Positions 34,077-43,430 of a stretch of 64,000 bases of DNA are shown piece after piece; within the stretch, counting starts at the first letter, position 1, and each line of letters opens with the position of its first letter. The notes below the pieces were generated by a model. It was given only the letters and a program-made list of their open reading frames with translations. It was not told the origin of the DNA and ran no database searches. Both the position numbers and the translations under genes were made by a program. The stretch covers positions 1 through 64,000 of the forward strand of contig CAVPTI010000001.1 in the NCBI GenBank assembly GCA_963708775.1, read 5' to 3'. The stretch comes from JAGVSR01 sp963708775. Its GTDB lineage: Bacteria > Pseudomonadota > Alphaproteobacteria > Rhizobiales > Hyphomicrobiaceae.

Positions 34077-35024
34077 TCAGCCCGCGGTCTTTGCTTCCGA
34101 GCCGACGACCGTTTCACGCTTCACGCCGAGATATTCGAGGATCGGCGCGCCGATGAAGATCGACGAGTAGGTGCCGATGAGCACGCCGAACAGCATCGCA
34201 AACGTGAAGTTCTGCATCACCGCGCCGCCCAGGAAGTAGAGCGCGATCAGCACGGCGATGGTGGTGACGCCGGTGAGGATGGTGCGCGACAGCGTTTCGT
34301 TGATCGAGAGGTTGAGCAGTTCGGTCAAATCCATGCGCTTATATTTGCGCAAGTTCTCGCGGATGCGGTCGGCAACGACGACCGTGTCGTTCACCGAATA
34401 GCCGAGAATGGTGAGGAGCGCGGCGACGATCGCAAGATCGAATTCCATCTGGAAGAGCGAGAAAATGCCGGCCGTGACGAGCACGTCGTGGGCAAGGGCG
34501 ACGAGGGTGCCGACGGCAAATTGCCATTCAAAGCGAAACCAGACGTAGGCCATGATGGCGATGATCGAAACCAGCACAGCGATCGTGCCCGTGCGGCGCA
34601 ATTCGCTCGAGACTGCAGGGCCGACGATTTCGACACGGCGCTGCTCGTAGGCGTCGCCTAGAACACCTTGCACCTTCTTCAGTGCGTCTTGCTGGGCAGC
34701 GTCGCCACCAGGCTGCTCTTCGATGCGGATCAAGACATCTTCGGGCGCACCGAAGGACTGAATCTGCACATCGCCCAGATCGAGCGCACCGATTTTAGAG
34801 CGCAACGACGCCAAATCGGCGGGTCCCGATTTGGACTTCACCTCGATCATGGCGCCGCCTTTAAAGTCGACGCCGTAGTTGAAGCCTTTCGTGAAGATCA
34901 GTGCCAGAGCAATCGCCATGGCCGCGAGCGACGCAAAGAAGCAGATGTCCTTGAACTTCATGAAGTTCAATCGCGTCCCGTGAGGGAAGAAGTCGATGCC
35001 TTTGAAGTCGGGAACGAGGAACAT
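34077..35024 (-). CDS. secF: Protein translocase subunit SecF
   Basis: Inner-membrane partner of SecD, using the proton gradient to complete Sec-dependent export. The 315-residue protein has six membrane helices: TM1 after FMKFKDICFFAS, a periplasmic P1 domain with FNYGVDFKGGAMIEV, then helices 2-6. The D-rich motif region appears as VALAHDVLVTAGIF and the conserved ILGYSVNDTVVVADRIREN lies between TM4 and TM5. Gene order yajC-secD-secF on the minus strand is standard. It starts 13 bp after secD and is followed by Mth938. Confidence 0.96.
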   Translation of the reverse strand: MFLVPDFKGIDFFPHGTRLNFMKFKDICFFASLAAMAIALALIFTKGFNYGVDFKGGAMIEVKSKSGPADLASLRSKIGALDLGDVQIQSFGAPEDVLIRIEEQPGGDAAQQDALKKVQGVLGDAYEQRRVEIVGPAVSSELRRTGTIAVLVSIIAIMAYVWFRFEWQFAVGTLVALAHDVLVTAGIFSLFQMEFDLAIVAALLTILGYSVNDTVVVADRIRENLRKYKRMDLTELLNLSINETLSRTILTGVTTIAVLIALYFLGGAVMQNFTFAMLFGVLIGTYSSIFIGAPILEYLGVKRETVVGSEAKTAG

Positions 35025-35037
35025 TCGTGTGTCCTTG

Positions 35038-36667
35038 TCAGATCGGAATCTGGAGCGTGCGGCTCTTGGTGGTTTTGGCGTTCTTCAACCACAACGCCAC
35101 CAACAAGCGCGTAATCGTGACAGCCGCAAAGACCGACGTCACGATGCCGAGTGAGAGCGTGACGGCAAAACCGCGGATCGGGCCGGAGCCGAGCCAGAAC
35201 ATGATGAGGGCTGCGGCGAGTGTGGTCAGCTGGCTGTCGAGGATCGTCACGAACGCACGCTGAAAGCCGCCATCGAGAGCAGCAATGGTGGTTTTTCCGG
35301 CGCGAATTTCTTCGCGGATACGCTCGTAAATCAGCACGTTGGCGTCAACGGCCATGGCAATCGTCAGCACGAAGCCGGCGATGCCCGGCAGCGTCAGCGT
35401 CGTACCGATCGCCGACATCAAGGCCAGGATGAGGATACCGTGAACGATGAGGCCGATGACGGCGTAAACGCCAAACGTGCCGTAGGCGAGGATCGTCATG
35501 ATGGCGGTGGCGACGAGCCCGACGAGGCCCGCGCGCATCCCCGCTTCAATGGAATCGGCGCCGAGAGACGGACCGACGGTGCGTTCCTCCACAACCGTCA
35601 GCTTGGCGGGTAGAGCGCCCGAGCGAAGCTGAATGGCGAGGTTGTTGGCGGTCTCGACCGAGAAGCTGCCGGATATCTGGCCGGTGCCGCCGAGGATGGC
35701 CTCGCGAATGACCGGGGCGGATATGACTTTGTCGTCGAGAAGGATCGCGAACGGACGGCCGACATTTTCCTGCGTGTACTTGCCGAATTTGCGAGCGCCG
35801 GAGGTATTAAACCGGAACGAGATGATCGGCTCCGTCGTGCGCTGGTCGAAGCCGGGCTGGGCGTCTTCAAGATCGTCGCCAGGCACGATGGCTGTTTCCT
35901 GAATGACGTATTCGGGTGGTGCGCCGCCGGCGGTGTCGGTGCTCGCATAGATCTTGTAGCCGAGAGGTATGCGGGTTGCGCGGGCCTCCTCGGGGCCGAT
36001 GGTCGGGTGCACGGCATGGAACGAGAGTTTTGCCGTCTGACCGATGAGTTCCTTGAGTTGGCGTGTGTCGCTGAGGCCAGGGTACTGGACGAGAATTCGG
36101 TCCTTGCCTTGGCGGACGACCGTCGATTCCGCAGTGCCGAGCGCGTTGACGCGGCGGTTGATCGTTTCAATGGACGCGGTCGTCGCATTCGTGAGGCGCT
36201 GATCGAAGCCTTGGGCTGTCGGCGTGATCGTGAACTGGTTGTCAGCGATCTTTTCAACCGAGAGATCGTTACCCGCGGTGCCGAGAATGGCGTTCCCGAT
36301 GGGCGATACGAGCTTTTTCAGTTCAGTCTCGGCGCGCGCGGCATCCTCCGGCTTCACGAGGGTGACTTTGACCGACCCGCCGTCAACGCCGATGGCGGTG
36401 AAGCCGATCTTGGCGTCACGCAGGTTCGCACGCGCAGCGTCCTGGACGCCCTGCAGCCAATCCTTGCGGATCTCGTCCTGGTCCAGCGCCAAGAGAAGAT
36501 GGGCGCCGCCGCGCAGGTCGAGACCCAACGGCATCTGGCGCTTGGGCAAGAAGTTTGGCCACGTGGCCAGAGTTTCCTTGGAGACGAAGTTCGGCAGCGC
36601 GAACATGAACCCCGTGAAGCACGTCAAAAAGAATCGCGATGATTTTCCAGCGTTCGAAGTGAAGCAT
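35038..36667 (-). CDS. secD: Protein translocase subunit SecD, one frame break
   Basis: Partner of SecF in proton-driven preprotein export. The start MLHFERWKIIAIL is displaced from the rest by an extra base in an A5 run at 36626-36630; with four A the frame continues LTCFTGFMFALPNF and QMPLGLDLRGGAHLLLALDQDE. The P1 head domain, a PATAQ-like region (GNDLSVEKIADNQF) and six helices follow, with GLVATAIMTILAYGTFG and the AMAVDANVLIYERIREEIRAG segment of the D motifs. Repaired length 542 residues, normal. This is one of the clearest homopolymer errors in the window. The intergenic space to yajC is 77 bp. Confidence 0.95.
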
Positions 36668-36744
36668 CAGGGGTCACTCTGTTGGTCGTGGGCGCGTCTG
36701 CGCGAGCGCAAAGCACGAGGCTTGTGGACGGCGGCGCGAAGAGG

Positions 36745-37083
36745 TCAGGTCGTTTCCTTGACCGGTTCACCTTTCGCCCGAACATCCATCAGCGTTGAGC
36801 GAAGGATGCGGACGCGCAGCGTGTCGGAGAGTTCGACTTCAATCTCGTCGGAGCCTTCCGACACCTTCGTGACTTTGCCGACCATGCCGCCAGAGGTGAC
36901 GACGGTATCCCCGCGGCGAACCTTCTCGACCAGTTCCTTGTGCTGCGCGGCGCGCTGCGACTGCGGACGAATGACGAGAAAATAGAAGATGAGGACCATC
37001 AGCAGCATGGGGATCAGGAGGCCCGTGAAAGGGTCGGGACCTGCAGCCGGTGCGCCCTGCGCGAAAGCGGGATCGATGAACAT
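36745..37083 (-). CDS. yajC: Preprotein translocase accessory subunit YajC
   Basis: Small single-span membrane protein of the SecDF-YajC complex. The 112 residues start MFIDPAFAQGAPAAGPDPFTGLL, then the membrane helix IPMLLMVLIFYFLVIRPQSQRAAQHKEL, followed by the conserved GDTVVTSGGMVGKVTKV segment and a short cytoplasmic domain. Length and motif are typical. First gene of the minus-strand yajC-secD-secF operon and divergent from the DUF815 gene, as in many relatives. Confidence 0.95.
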   Translation of the reverse strand: MFIDPAFAQGAPAAGPDPFTGLLIPMLLMVLIFYFLVIRPQSQRAAQHKELVEKVRRGDTVVTSGGMVGKVTKVSEGSDEIEVELSDTLRVRILRSTLMDVRAKGEPVKETT

Positions 37084-37334
37084 TCGGATCGTGTCCTCTT
37101 CTTCGCCGGCTTGGTCGAGCCGGACTCATGAGACGTGCGGAAAGCAAACAAGCAGCGCTGCGGGGTCAGATAACCCCACCTTGCCGCCACTCCAAGGAAA
37201 TTTCGCGCGACTATAATGTCCGTCGCCTGCTTTGCAACCTGATCAGGATAGGCGAAAACCCTTGCCCGGAGCGCAAACAGCGGCACAAACGGCGGCCGGC
37301 ATCGATCAGACAAAGAAACCGGAGAATCAACGAC

Positions 37335-38210
37335 ATGGGAGCCAAGGCGCAGGATGTTGATCTGGCGACACTCCTGTCTCGCGTTGCCGATGCCTTGGAG
37401 CGGCTGGCGCCTTCAGCGCCCGCGCCGGTCGATTTCGCGGTGGCTGACGCGTTCGTCTGGCAGGGCGGGTCCGGAGTGTTCGAGCCGGTCACGAAGGTCA
37501 ATCGCATTCCGCTCGCCCTGCTCACGGGCATTGATCTGACAGCGGGCCAGCTCCTCGCCAACACCCAGCGCTTCGCGCGCGGGTTGCCCGCCAACAACGC
37601 GCTGCTCTGGGGGGCGCGCGGCATGGGCAAATCAAGCCTGGTCAAGGCCGTTCATGCGGAGGTGGCAGCCGAGGACGCGCACAAGCTGAAGCTCGTCGAG
37701 ATCCACCGGGAAGACATCGCCACGCTTCCCGGTTGTCTTGCGGCGCTCAAGGCGGCGCCGTTCCGCTTCATTGTTTTTTGCGACGACCTCTCGTTCGACA
37801 AAGACGACACGAGCTACAAATCCCTGAAAGCGGTGCTCGAAGGCGGCATCGAAGGGCGGCCGCTGAATGTGCTTTTCTATGCGACGTCGAACCGGCGGCA
37901 TCTGATGCCGCGCGACATGGTCGAGAACGAACGCTCAACCGCCATCAATCCCGCCGAGGCGGTGGAAGAAAAAGTTTCGCTTTCGGATCGTTTCGGACTT
38001 TGGCTCGGGTTTCACAACTGCACGCAAGATCAGTACCTCGGCATGGTGAGAGACTATGCGCGGTACTACGGACTTGATGCCGATCCTGTTGAGGTCGAAA
38101 GCGATGCGCTGGAATGGAGCGCGACACGCGGCGCGCGCTCGGGTCGCGTAGCGTGGCAGTTCATCCAAGATCTGGCCGGACGGCTCGGCGTCACGCTCGA
38201 CCGCGCTTGA
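37335..38210 (+). CDS. DUF815-family ATPase
   Basis: A 291-residue AAA-like ATPase. Walker A is LLWGARGMGKSSLVKAV near residue 100 and the Walker B-like segment RFIVFCDDLSFDKDDTSYKSLKAVLEGG follows, with sensor TSNRRHLMPRDMVEN. The family (DUF815, formerly annotated as AAA+ superfamily ATPase) is conserved beside yajC in alphaproteobacteria but has no established function. Start MGAKAQDVDLATLL was chosen because the longer in-frame upstream part is Arg-rich and lies in the divergent promoter region. Followed by a strong bidirectional terminator. Confidence 0.9.
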   Translation: MGAKAQDVDLATLLSRVADALERLAPSAPAPVDFAVADAFVWQGGSGVFEPVTKVNRIPLALLTGIDLTAGQLLANTQRFARGLPANNALLWGARGMGKSSLVKAVHAEVAAEDAHKLKLVEIHREDIATLPGCLAALKAAPFRFIVFCDDLSFDKDDTSYKSLKAVLEGGIEGRPLNVLFYATSNRRHLMPRDMVENERSTAINPAEAVEEKVSLSDRFGLWLGFHNCTQDQYLGMVRDYARYYGLDADPVEVESDALEWSATRGARSGRVAWQFIQDLAGRLGVTLDRA

Positions 38211-38215
38211 TCGTC

Positions 38216-38261
38216 AGGAAACAGAAAGGGCCACACCTTCGGTGCGGCCCTTCAGTTTCCT
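38216..38261. terminator. Bidirectional terminator, DUF815 / M23 peptidase
   Basis: A nested stem pairs AGGAAAC (38216-38222) with GTTTCCT (38255-38261), AAGGGCC (38226-38232) with GGCCCTT (38246-38252) and CACC (38234-38237) with GGTG (38241-38244) around a TTC loop. Located between two convergent stops, it can end transcription from both sides. Confidence 0.85.
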
Positions 38262-38278
38262 GGTCGGCGCGGCAGTGT

Positions 38279-39630
38279 TCAATTCTTTTCGAGATAGCTC
38301 GTCGGATCGACGGGTGTCTGATCACGGCGCACCTCGAAATGGAGTTGCGGCTGATCGACGGCGCCTGTCTTGCCGGCTTTCGCGATCACCTGTCCGCGAC
38401 TGACACGGTCTCCGCGTTTGACGAGGATTTCGCTGGCATGCGCATAGGCCGTAACGAGCCCGTTTTCGTGCCGAACCAGAATGAGATTGCCGTAGCCCTT
38501 CAACTCGCTGCCGGCATAGGCGACGGCCCCATTCTCAGCCGCATGCACATCGGTGCCCATCGGTACGGAGATATTGATGCCGTCGTTGTGGGTGCCATCG
38601 TTGCGCGGACCGTAACCGGCGATGACACGGCCCTTCACCGGCCAGCGCAGCTTGCCGTCGGCAACGGAGCCGGAGGCGGGGCCAGCGACCGCTGCAGCCG
38701 TGGTGGCGTCGAGGGCAGCAACCTTCTTTTCCTCGCCGGCGCCGGAATTTAGGATTTTCGGTGTGGCAGACGGTGCTGTCGGCTCCATCGGAAGTGGAGG
38801 CACGTTGGCGGTGACCGGAGGCTGTGCCGGCGGCGGTGACAACACGGGTGCCGATGACGGCGTGGACGGCGCTTCTGCAAGAACGGCGCCCGCGACGCCG
38901 GGGACCTTGAGCACGGTGCCTGGCTTCACTCGGCGCACGTCGGCGATGGCGTTGTAGCGCTGCAAGTCGTCGAGCTTCACCCTGTTCTGGCGGGCCACAT
39001 TGTAGAGACTGTCGCCGGCCTTGATCGTGTAGGAGCCGGTCCAATCGGGAGGCGGAGGCACAGCCGCGACAGTCACCGGCGGAGCGGGCCGCGGACGGGC
39101 TGCGACCTTGCCTGACGGCAACGCGAGTTTCTGGCCGGGCTTCAGCGATGGCGACGTCAGACCGTTGACGCGCATGAGTTCATTCAGCGACACGTCGTGC
39201 CGCTTGGAGATGCCGTAGAGCGTATCGCCGCGCTGGACTTCGATTTCCTGCCCGCGTTCTTCGACGGCGACGGGCGGCGGGGCAAAGGATGTCGCCGGCG
39301 CTGGCGTGGCGCGCGCCGTGGGGGCACGCTCAGGTTCGGAGGCGGTGGCGGTAGGGTCGCTACCTCAATGCTCTTCTCGGCCGGCGGGGGATCGTAGGCC
39401 TCCGCTGCGGGCGGCGGGCTCGCAACCGGCTCTGCTCCCAAAGCGGAGCGCTCATTGGGAGCGATGGCGCCCGTCTGCGGATCGTTGAAGTTGGCGGACG
39501 CCGGAAAATCAAACCGCGCGATGTCGGCGCTACAGCCGCCAACAGCAATCGCTGCAACGGCGGTAATCAATGGTAGACGGCTGCCGACAAGACGGCGGCC
39601 GGAGGACCCGGAACGCAGGAAACTGGACAT
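38279..39630 (-). CDS. LysM and M23 peptidase-domain lipoprotein (NlpD/DipM-like), one frame break
   Basis: Cell-wall hydrolase activator or endopeptidase. The N-terminus has a lipoprotein signal (LPLITAVAAIAVGGCSAD, lipobox GGC). After a Pro-rich linker the frame breaks near 39341-39350 and continues with LysM 1 (EVQRGDTLYGISKRHDVSLNELM), LysM 2 (YTIKAGDSLYNVARQNRVKL) and the C-terminal M23 domain (WPVKGRVIAGYGPRNDGTHNDGINI ... LHFEVRRDQTPVDPTSYL). The usual Zn-ligand HxxxD has NDGIN, i.e. the first His is replaced by Asn (THNDGIN), while HFEVR keeps its His. The protein may be a non-catalytic activator like NlpD. Repair here needs a missing base (or two extra), unlike all other breaks in this window. 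Confidence 0.85.
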
Positions 39631-39639
39631 GGTACGCAC

Positions 39640-39916
39640 CTCACAACCTACGATCCATTAACCGTTAATCGGTTAACGTGGCCTTAACGGCCGCCGCAGG
39701 TGCCCACTTTTTGAAGATGCCCACCCGGTGGTGCCAGGAAAGCTGAACCCGATCCGACCCTCGTGAGGCCCCCCGCGCGATGCCCCTCGAAGAGCTTCGC
39801 TCTCTCCGACATCGCGCCGACCTCCAGGATCGGGTTCATCTTCTGCTCGTAGCGAGCGATTGTGCGTTGAGAACGGAGAAATTGCGCCGAACTGACGACA
39901 TATCGTCGAACAAGGA
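39640..39916. other. Intergenic region in the usual pcm position
   Basis: 277 bp between the M23 gene start and the surE stop. The pcm gene (isoaspartyl methyltransferase) often lies here in related genomes but is absent. The region contains repeated GTTAA blocks (39659-39690) and the nested palindromic element 39744-39838. Confidence 0.6.
39744..39838. repeat. Nested palindromic element, about 95 bp
   Basis: Outer arms TGAACCCGATCC (39744-39755) and GGATCGGGTTCA (39827-39838) are perfect 12-bp inverted repeats. Inside are CGCGATG (39775-39781) opposite CATCGCG (39810-39816) and, at the centre, GAAGAGCTTC (39790-39799), itself palindromic. A CCTCGTGAGG hairpin lies on the left flank. This looks like a palindromic interspersed element or the trace of a small mobile element. 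No coding assignment. Confidence 0.5.
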
Positions 39917-40714
39917 TCAGCGCGCGCTCTTGAGCGGCTTGGCGTTGCCGATCGGATCGGAGAAGTGGGCGGACAGTCGTTCGCGCATGGCGTGGTGCGT
40001 GAGGTCCATCGATAAAGGCGTGATGGAGATCGCACCGTCGGCGATGGCGCGCAGGTCGGTGCCTTCGGGCGGATCGGATTTGCGGCGGTCGAAGGCGAAC
40101 CAGAAATAAGCATCGCCCCAAGGATCGCGGCGGGCTTCGATGTCGAGGCCCTGATCGCGGCGGCCCTGGCGGGTGAGGCGGATTTCGCTCACGGCATCGG
40201 GTGCAAGGTCGGGGTAGTTTACGTTCATCAGCACGCCTTGCGGCCAGTCTTGCGCCATCAGGCGTTCGACGATTTCGGGGCCGTAGGTCATCGGCGTCTT
40301 CCAGTGCTGCAGGCCTTCCTTGTCGAAGCCGAGCGTGAGGCTCATGGCGATGGAGCGGATGCCGATCAGCGTGCCTTCCATGGCGCCGGCGATGGTGCCG
40401 GAGTAGGCGACGTCTTCTGCGAGGTTGGCGCCGTGATTGATGCCGGACAGGATGAGGTCGGGCGCTTTGTCTTTGAGGACGTGGCGCACGCCCATGATCA
40501 CGCAATCGGCCGGCGTGCCGCGGACGGCGAATGCACGCTCACCGATTTCGCGATAGCGCAGCGGCACCTGCAATGTGAGCGCGTGCGAGGCACCGGACTG
40601 GTTCATCTCAGGCGCCACGATCCAGATGTCGTCCGACAGTTCGCGCGCGATGGCGTGCAGCACGGTCAGTCCGTGTGCGCCTGCGCCGTCGTCGTTGGTG
40701 ATAAGAATGCGCAT
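39917..40714 (-). CDS. surE: 5'-nucleotidase SurE
   Basis: Metal-dependent nucleotidase and exopolyphosphatase of the survival operon. The 265-residue protein begins MRILITNDDGAGAHGLTVL, with the DD metal-binding pair and adjacent Asn, and has SGINHGANLAEDVAYSGTIAGAMEG, the second part of the active site. WIVAPEMNQSGASHALTL is the conserved PxxNQSG segment. Length fits. It follows serS with 51 bp between, containing a hairpin, and precedes the M23 gene after a gap without pcm. Confidence 0.95.
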   Translation of the reverse strand: MRILITNDDGAGAHGLTVLHAIARELSDDIWIVAPEMNQSGASHALTLQVPLRYREIGERAFAVRGTPADCVIMGVRHVLKDKAPDLILSGINHGANLAEDVAYSGTIAGAMEGTLIGIRSIAMSLTLGFDKEGLQHWKTPMTYGPEIVERLMAQDWPQGVLMNVNYPDLAPDAVSEIRLTRQGRRDQGLDIEARRDPWGDAYFWFAFDRRKSDPPEGTDLRAIADGAISITPLSMDLTHHAMRERLSAHFSDPIGNAKPLKSAR

Positions 40715-40733
40715 TGTATCCGTTTATCTCCCG

Positions 40734-40757
40734 CTCCCCATTTCCTTCAATGGGGAG
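40734..40757 (-). other. Hairpin between serS and surE
   Basis: Perfect 9-bp stem CTCCCCATT (40734-40742) / AATGGGGAG (40749-40757) with a 6-base loop. No U tract follows on the transcribed strand, so this may be an mRNA processing or stability hairpin rather than a terminator. Its right flank ATGGGGAGAGGGG recurs after valS. Confidence 0.5.
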
Positions 40758-40765
40758 AGGGGACG

Positions 40766-42073
40766 CTAAGCCTTCGATATCCGATCCAGTCCACCCATAT
40801 ACGGTCGCAGCGCGTCGGGGATCAGGATGGAGCCGTCTTCCTGCTGATAGTTTTCCATTATGGCGACAAGCGTGCGGCCGACCGCAAGGCCCGATCCATT
40901 CAATGTATGGACGAAGCGGACGTCTTTCGAGCCCTTGGGGCGGTAACGCGCACCCATGCGGCGTGCCTGGAAATCGCCGCAGACGGAGCAGGACGAGATC
41001 TCGCGATAGGCGTTCTGACCCGGCAGCCAGACTTCGATGTCGTAGGTTTTCTGAGACGCGAAGCCCATGTCGCCGGTGCAGAGCAGGACGGTGCGGAACG
41101 GCAGGCCCAGCGCCTTCAGGATGCCTTCGGCGCACGCGGTCATGCGTTCGTGTTCTTCGAGGCTCTTCTCCGGCGTGGTGATGGAGACGAGTTCGACCTT
41201 GGAAAACTGGTGCTGGCGGATCATGCCGCGGGTGTCGCGGCCAGCGGCACCGGCTTCGGAGCGGAAGCACGGCGTCCACGCGGTGACGCGCATCGGCAGC
41301 TTGTCTTCGTCGAGGATTTGTTCGCGGACGAGGTTTGTCAGCGAGACTTCGGCGGTGGGGATGAGCCAGAAATCATTCGTCGTCTTGAACAGGTCCTCGG
41401 CGAACTTCGGCAGATTGCCGGTGCCGTAGGCGGCTTGATCTTTCACGAGCAGCGGCGGGTTCACTTCGGTGTAGCCGCCGTGGTTGTCGCCGGCCGGTGA
41501 CGTGTGGTTGTCGAGCATGAAGCTGGCAATCGCGCGTTCGAGGCGGGCGAGTGCGCCTTTCAGAAACACAAAGCGCGCGCCGGAGACTTTGCCGGCCGTA
41601 TCGAAGTCCATGAGGCCGAGGGCTTCGCCTAGTTCAAAGTGCTGCTTGGGCGTGAAGCCGTACTCTTTCGGCGTGCCGACTTTACGGACTTCCTTGTTGT
41701 CGTGCTCATCCTTGCCGTCGGGAACGTCGTCGCGCGGCAGGTTCGGGATGATGGCGAGGGCGGCTTCGAGTTCGGCGTTCACCGCGCGCTCGTCGGCTTC
41801 GCCCTGGGTTATGCTGTCCTTGAGGGCCGCTACTTCTTCCATGAGTTTGGCGGCGGTGGCTTCGTCCTTCGACGCCTTTGCTTTGCCGATGTCCTTGGAG
41901 GCGGCATTGCGGCGAGCCTGGGCATCCTGAAGTGCCGTCAAAATGGTGCGGCGCTTGTCGTCGATGGCGATGAGGGTGGTGGACAGCGGGTCCAGACCGC
42001 GGCGCTTCAAGGAGCCATCGAAGGCAGCGGCGTTATCGCGGATCCATTTGATATCGTGCACGGGAAGCCTCAT
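40766..42073 (-). CDS. serS: Seryl-tRNA synthetase
   Basis: Class II synthetase charging tRNA-Ser and tRNA-Sec. The 435-residue protein has the N-terminal long antiparallel coiled-coil (residues about 25-105, IDDKRRTILTALQDAQARRN ... AADERAVNAELE), then motif 1 (YTEVNPPLLV), motif 2 (PCFRSEAGAAGRDTRGMIRQHQFSKVE) and motif 3 (LNGSGLAVGRTLVAIMENYQQ). The start MRLPVHDIKWIRDN is the only in-frame ATG in the right place. Part of the tat-serS-surE run, 82 bp after tatC. Confidence 0.96.
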   Translation of the reverse strand: MRLPVHDIKWIRDNAAAFDGSLKRRGLDPLSTTLIAIDDKRRTILTALQDAQARRNAASKDIGKAKASKDEATAAKLMEEVAALKDSITQGEADERAVNAELEAALAIIPNLPRDDVPDGKDEHDNKEVRKVGTPKEYGFTPKQHFELGEALGLMDFDTAGKVSGARFVFLKGALARLERAIASFMLDNHTSPAGDNHGGYTEVNPPLLVKDQAAYGTGNLPKFAEDLFKTTNDFWLIPTAEVSLTNLVREQILDEDKLPMRVTAWTPCFRSEAGAAGRDTRGMIRQHQFSKVELVSITTPEKSLEEHERMTACAEGILKALGLPFRTVLLCTGDMGFASQKTYDIEVWLPGQNAYREISSCSVCGDFQARRMGARYRPKGSKDVRFVHTLNGSGLAVGRTLVAIMENYQQEDGSILIPDALRPYMGGLDRISKA

Positions 42074-42155
42074 CTCGGTCGGTTCTGCGACCGTCTATAG
42101 GCCCCGGCCCGAACAGGGTCCAGCGTCCAAGACGCCGCCGACTGATTGCAAGGTT

Positions 42156-42962
42156 CTACTTTTCGGCAGGTTGCTCGCCGGGCGGGACGGCGAGCTTTTC
42201 GGCGCGCGCGACGGCCAGGATCGAAAGCTCGTAAAGCAGCACCGTCGGCAGCGCCATGATCAACATGCTGAGCGCGTCCGGCGGGGTCAGCACGGCCGCC
42301 ACCGCGAAAATTGCGACCATGGCGTAGCGGCGGCCCGCGCGCAGGGCTGCGGCCGTGACCATACCGGCGCGAGCGAGAAGCGTCAGCACCACCGGCAGCT
42401 GGAAGCAGATGCCGAAGCCGAAAATCAGCGTCATGATGAGGGAGAGGTATTCCGACACCTTGGGCATCAGTTCGATGGTGGCGGGACCTTCGGAGCTCGA
42501 AGTGGCAGCGAGCCCGATCGAGAATTTGATCAGGATCGGCATGGCGACGAAATAGACCACCGCTGCGCCGAGCACGAAGAACAAGGGTGTCGCGATGAGA
42601 TACGGCAGGAACGCCTGCCGCTCGTTCTTATAGAGGCCCGGCGCCACGAATTTGTAGATCTGCGTGGCCACGACGGGAAACGACAGGAACGCCGCGCCGA
42701 ACATGGCGAGCTTCAAGTGCGTGAAGATCTGCTCGAGGAAGTGAGTCGCGATCAGGCGCACGTGATCCTGGCCGGAGACCCAGACATAGGGCCAAACGAG
42801 GATCTGGTAGATGTGGCTTGCGACCGTGAAGCAGAGCAGGAACATCACGAAGAATGCGGCCACGGCCCAGATAAGCCGCGAGCGCAACTCGATCAGATGA
42901 TCCATGAGCGGCGCCTTGGAGGCGTCGATCTCGTCCTGGCCCTCGGACACGCGTTCCTGCAT
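42156..42962 (-). CDS. tatC: Twin-arginine translocase subunit TatC
   Basis: Multi-spanning receptor of the Tat pathway, which exports folded proteins with RR signal peptides. The 268-residue protein has six helices. Conserved landmarks are APLMDHLIELRSRLIWAV at the N-terminus with the critical Glu, the periplasmic-loop FLEQIFTHLKLAMFGA segment, FVAPGLYKNERQAFLP, and the FGFGICFQLPVVLTLL region. The cytoplasmic C-terminus is short. It follows tatB by 4 bp. Confidence 0.96.
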   Translation of the reverse strand: MQERVSEGQDEIDASKAPLMDHLIELRSRLIWAVAAFFVMFLLCFTVASHIYQILVWPYVWVSGQDHVRLIATHFLEQIFTHLKLAMFGAAFLSFPVVATQIYKFVAPGLYKNERQAFLPYLIATPLFFVLGAAVVYFVAMPILIKFSIGLAATSSSEGPATIELMPKVSEYLSLIMTLIFGFGICFQLPVVLTLLARAGMVTAAALRAGRRYAMVAIFAVAAVLTPPDALSMLIMALPTVLLYELSILAVARAEKLAVPPGEQPAEK

Positions 42963-42966
42963 CGGG

Positions 42967-43398
42967 TCAGGCTCCCGGCTTGGGCAGTGATGCCGGTTCA
43001 GGCGGCGCGGGCAATTCAGCGGACGGCTGCGGCGCGGGCAGTTCCAGCTTTTCCGGCGGAGGGGTCAGCTCGGGTGTTGGCGGAGGCGCCTCCACAGCGG
43101 CGCGGGCGGCGCCTACAGACGCATCGGCAGCTTTCACGGTGTCGCTGACGGCGCGTTCGGCCTCATACGTCGACTTGGCGAACTCCTGGCGCATGCCGTC
43201 CAGTTCTTTGCGCAGGTTGTCCATTTCCGCTTCGCGCATGGCGTCTTCGAAGTGGCGCTTGAATTCGTTCGCCTGCCGGCGGAGCGCTCCGGCATACTTG
43301 CCGAGCGTGTTGAAGAACACAGGCAAGTCCTTGGGGCCCACGAATATGAGGACCACCACGGCGAGGATCAGGAGCTCGCTCCAGCTGATCTCGAACAT
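42967..43398 (-). CDS. tatB: Twin-arginine translocase subunit TatB
   Basis: Single-span subunit that binds TatC. The N-terminus MFEISWSELLILAVVVLIFVGPKDLPVF shows the conserved Glu in the helix and the GPK/DLP hinge, followed by the amphipathic helix LRRQANEFKRHFEDAMREAEMDNLRKEL and a Pro-rich tail that is disordered (PPTPELTPPPEKLELPAP). The 143 residues are normal for alphaproteobacteria. It lies between tatA and tatC with 32 bp and 4 bp spacing, respectively. Confidence 0.95.
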   Translation of the reverse strand: MFEISWSELLILAVVVLIFVGPKDLPVFFNTLGKYAGALRRQANEFKRHFEDAMREAEMDNLRKELDGMRQEFAKSTYEAERAVSDTVKAADASVGAARAAVEAPPPTPELTPPPEKLELPAPQPSAELPAPPEPASLPKPGA

Positions 43399-43430
43399 CT
43401 CTTCAGCCCGCCTCGGCTCGCAGGCGCGGT

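Noticed and set aside
39640..39916. Decayed pcm gene between surE and the M23 gene
   Set aside because: None of the frames shows the SAM motif or other PCMT segments; the stretch is palindromic rather than coding.
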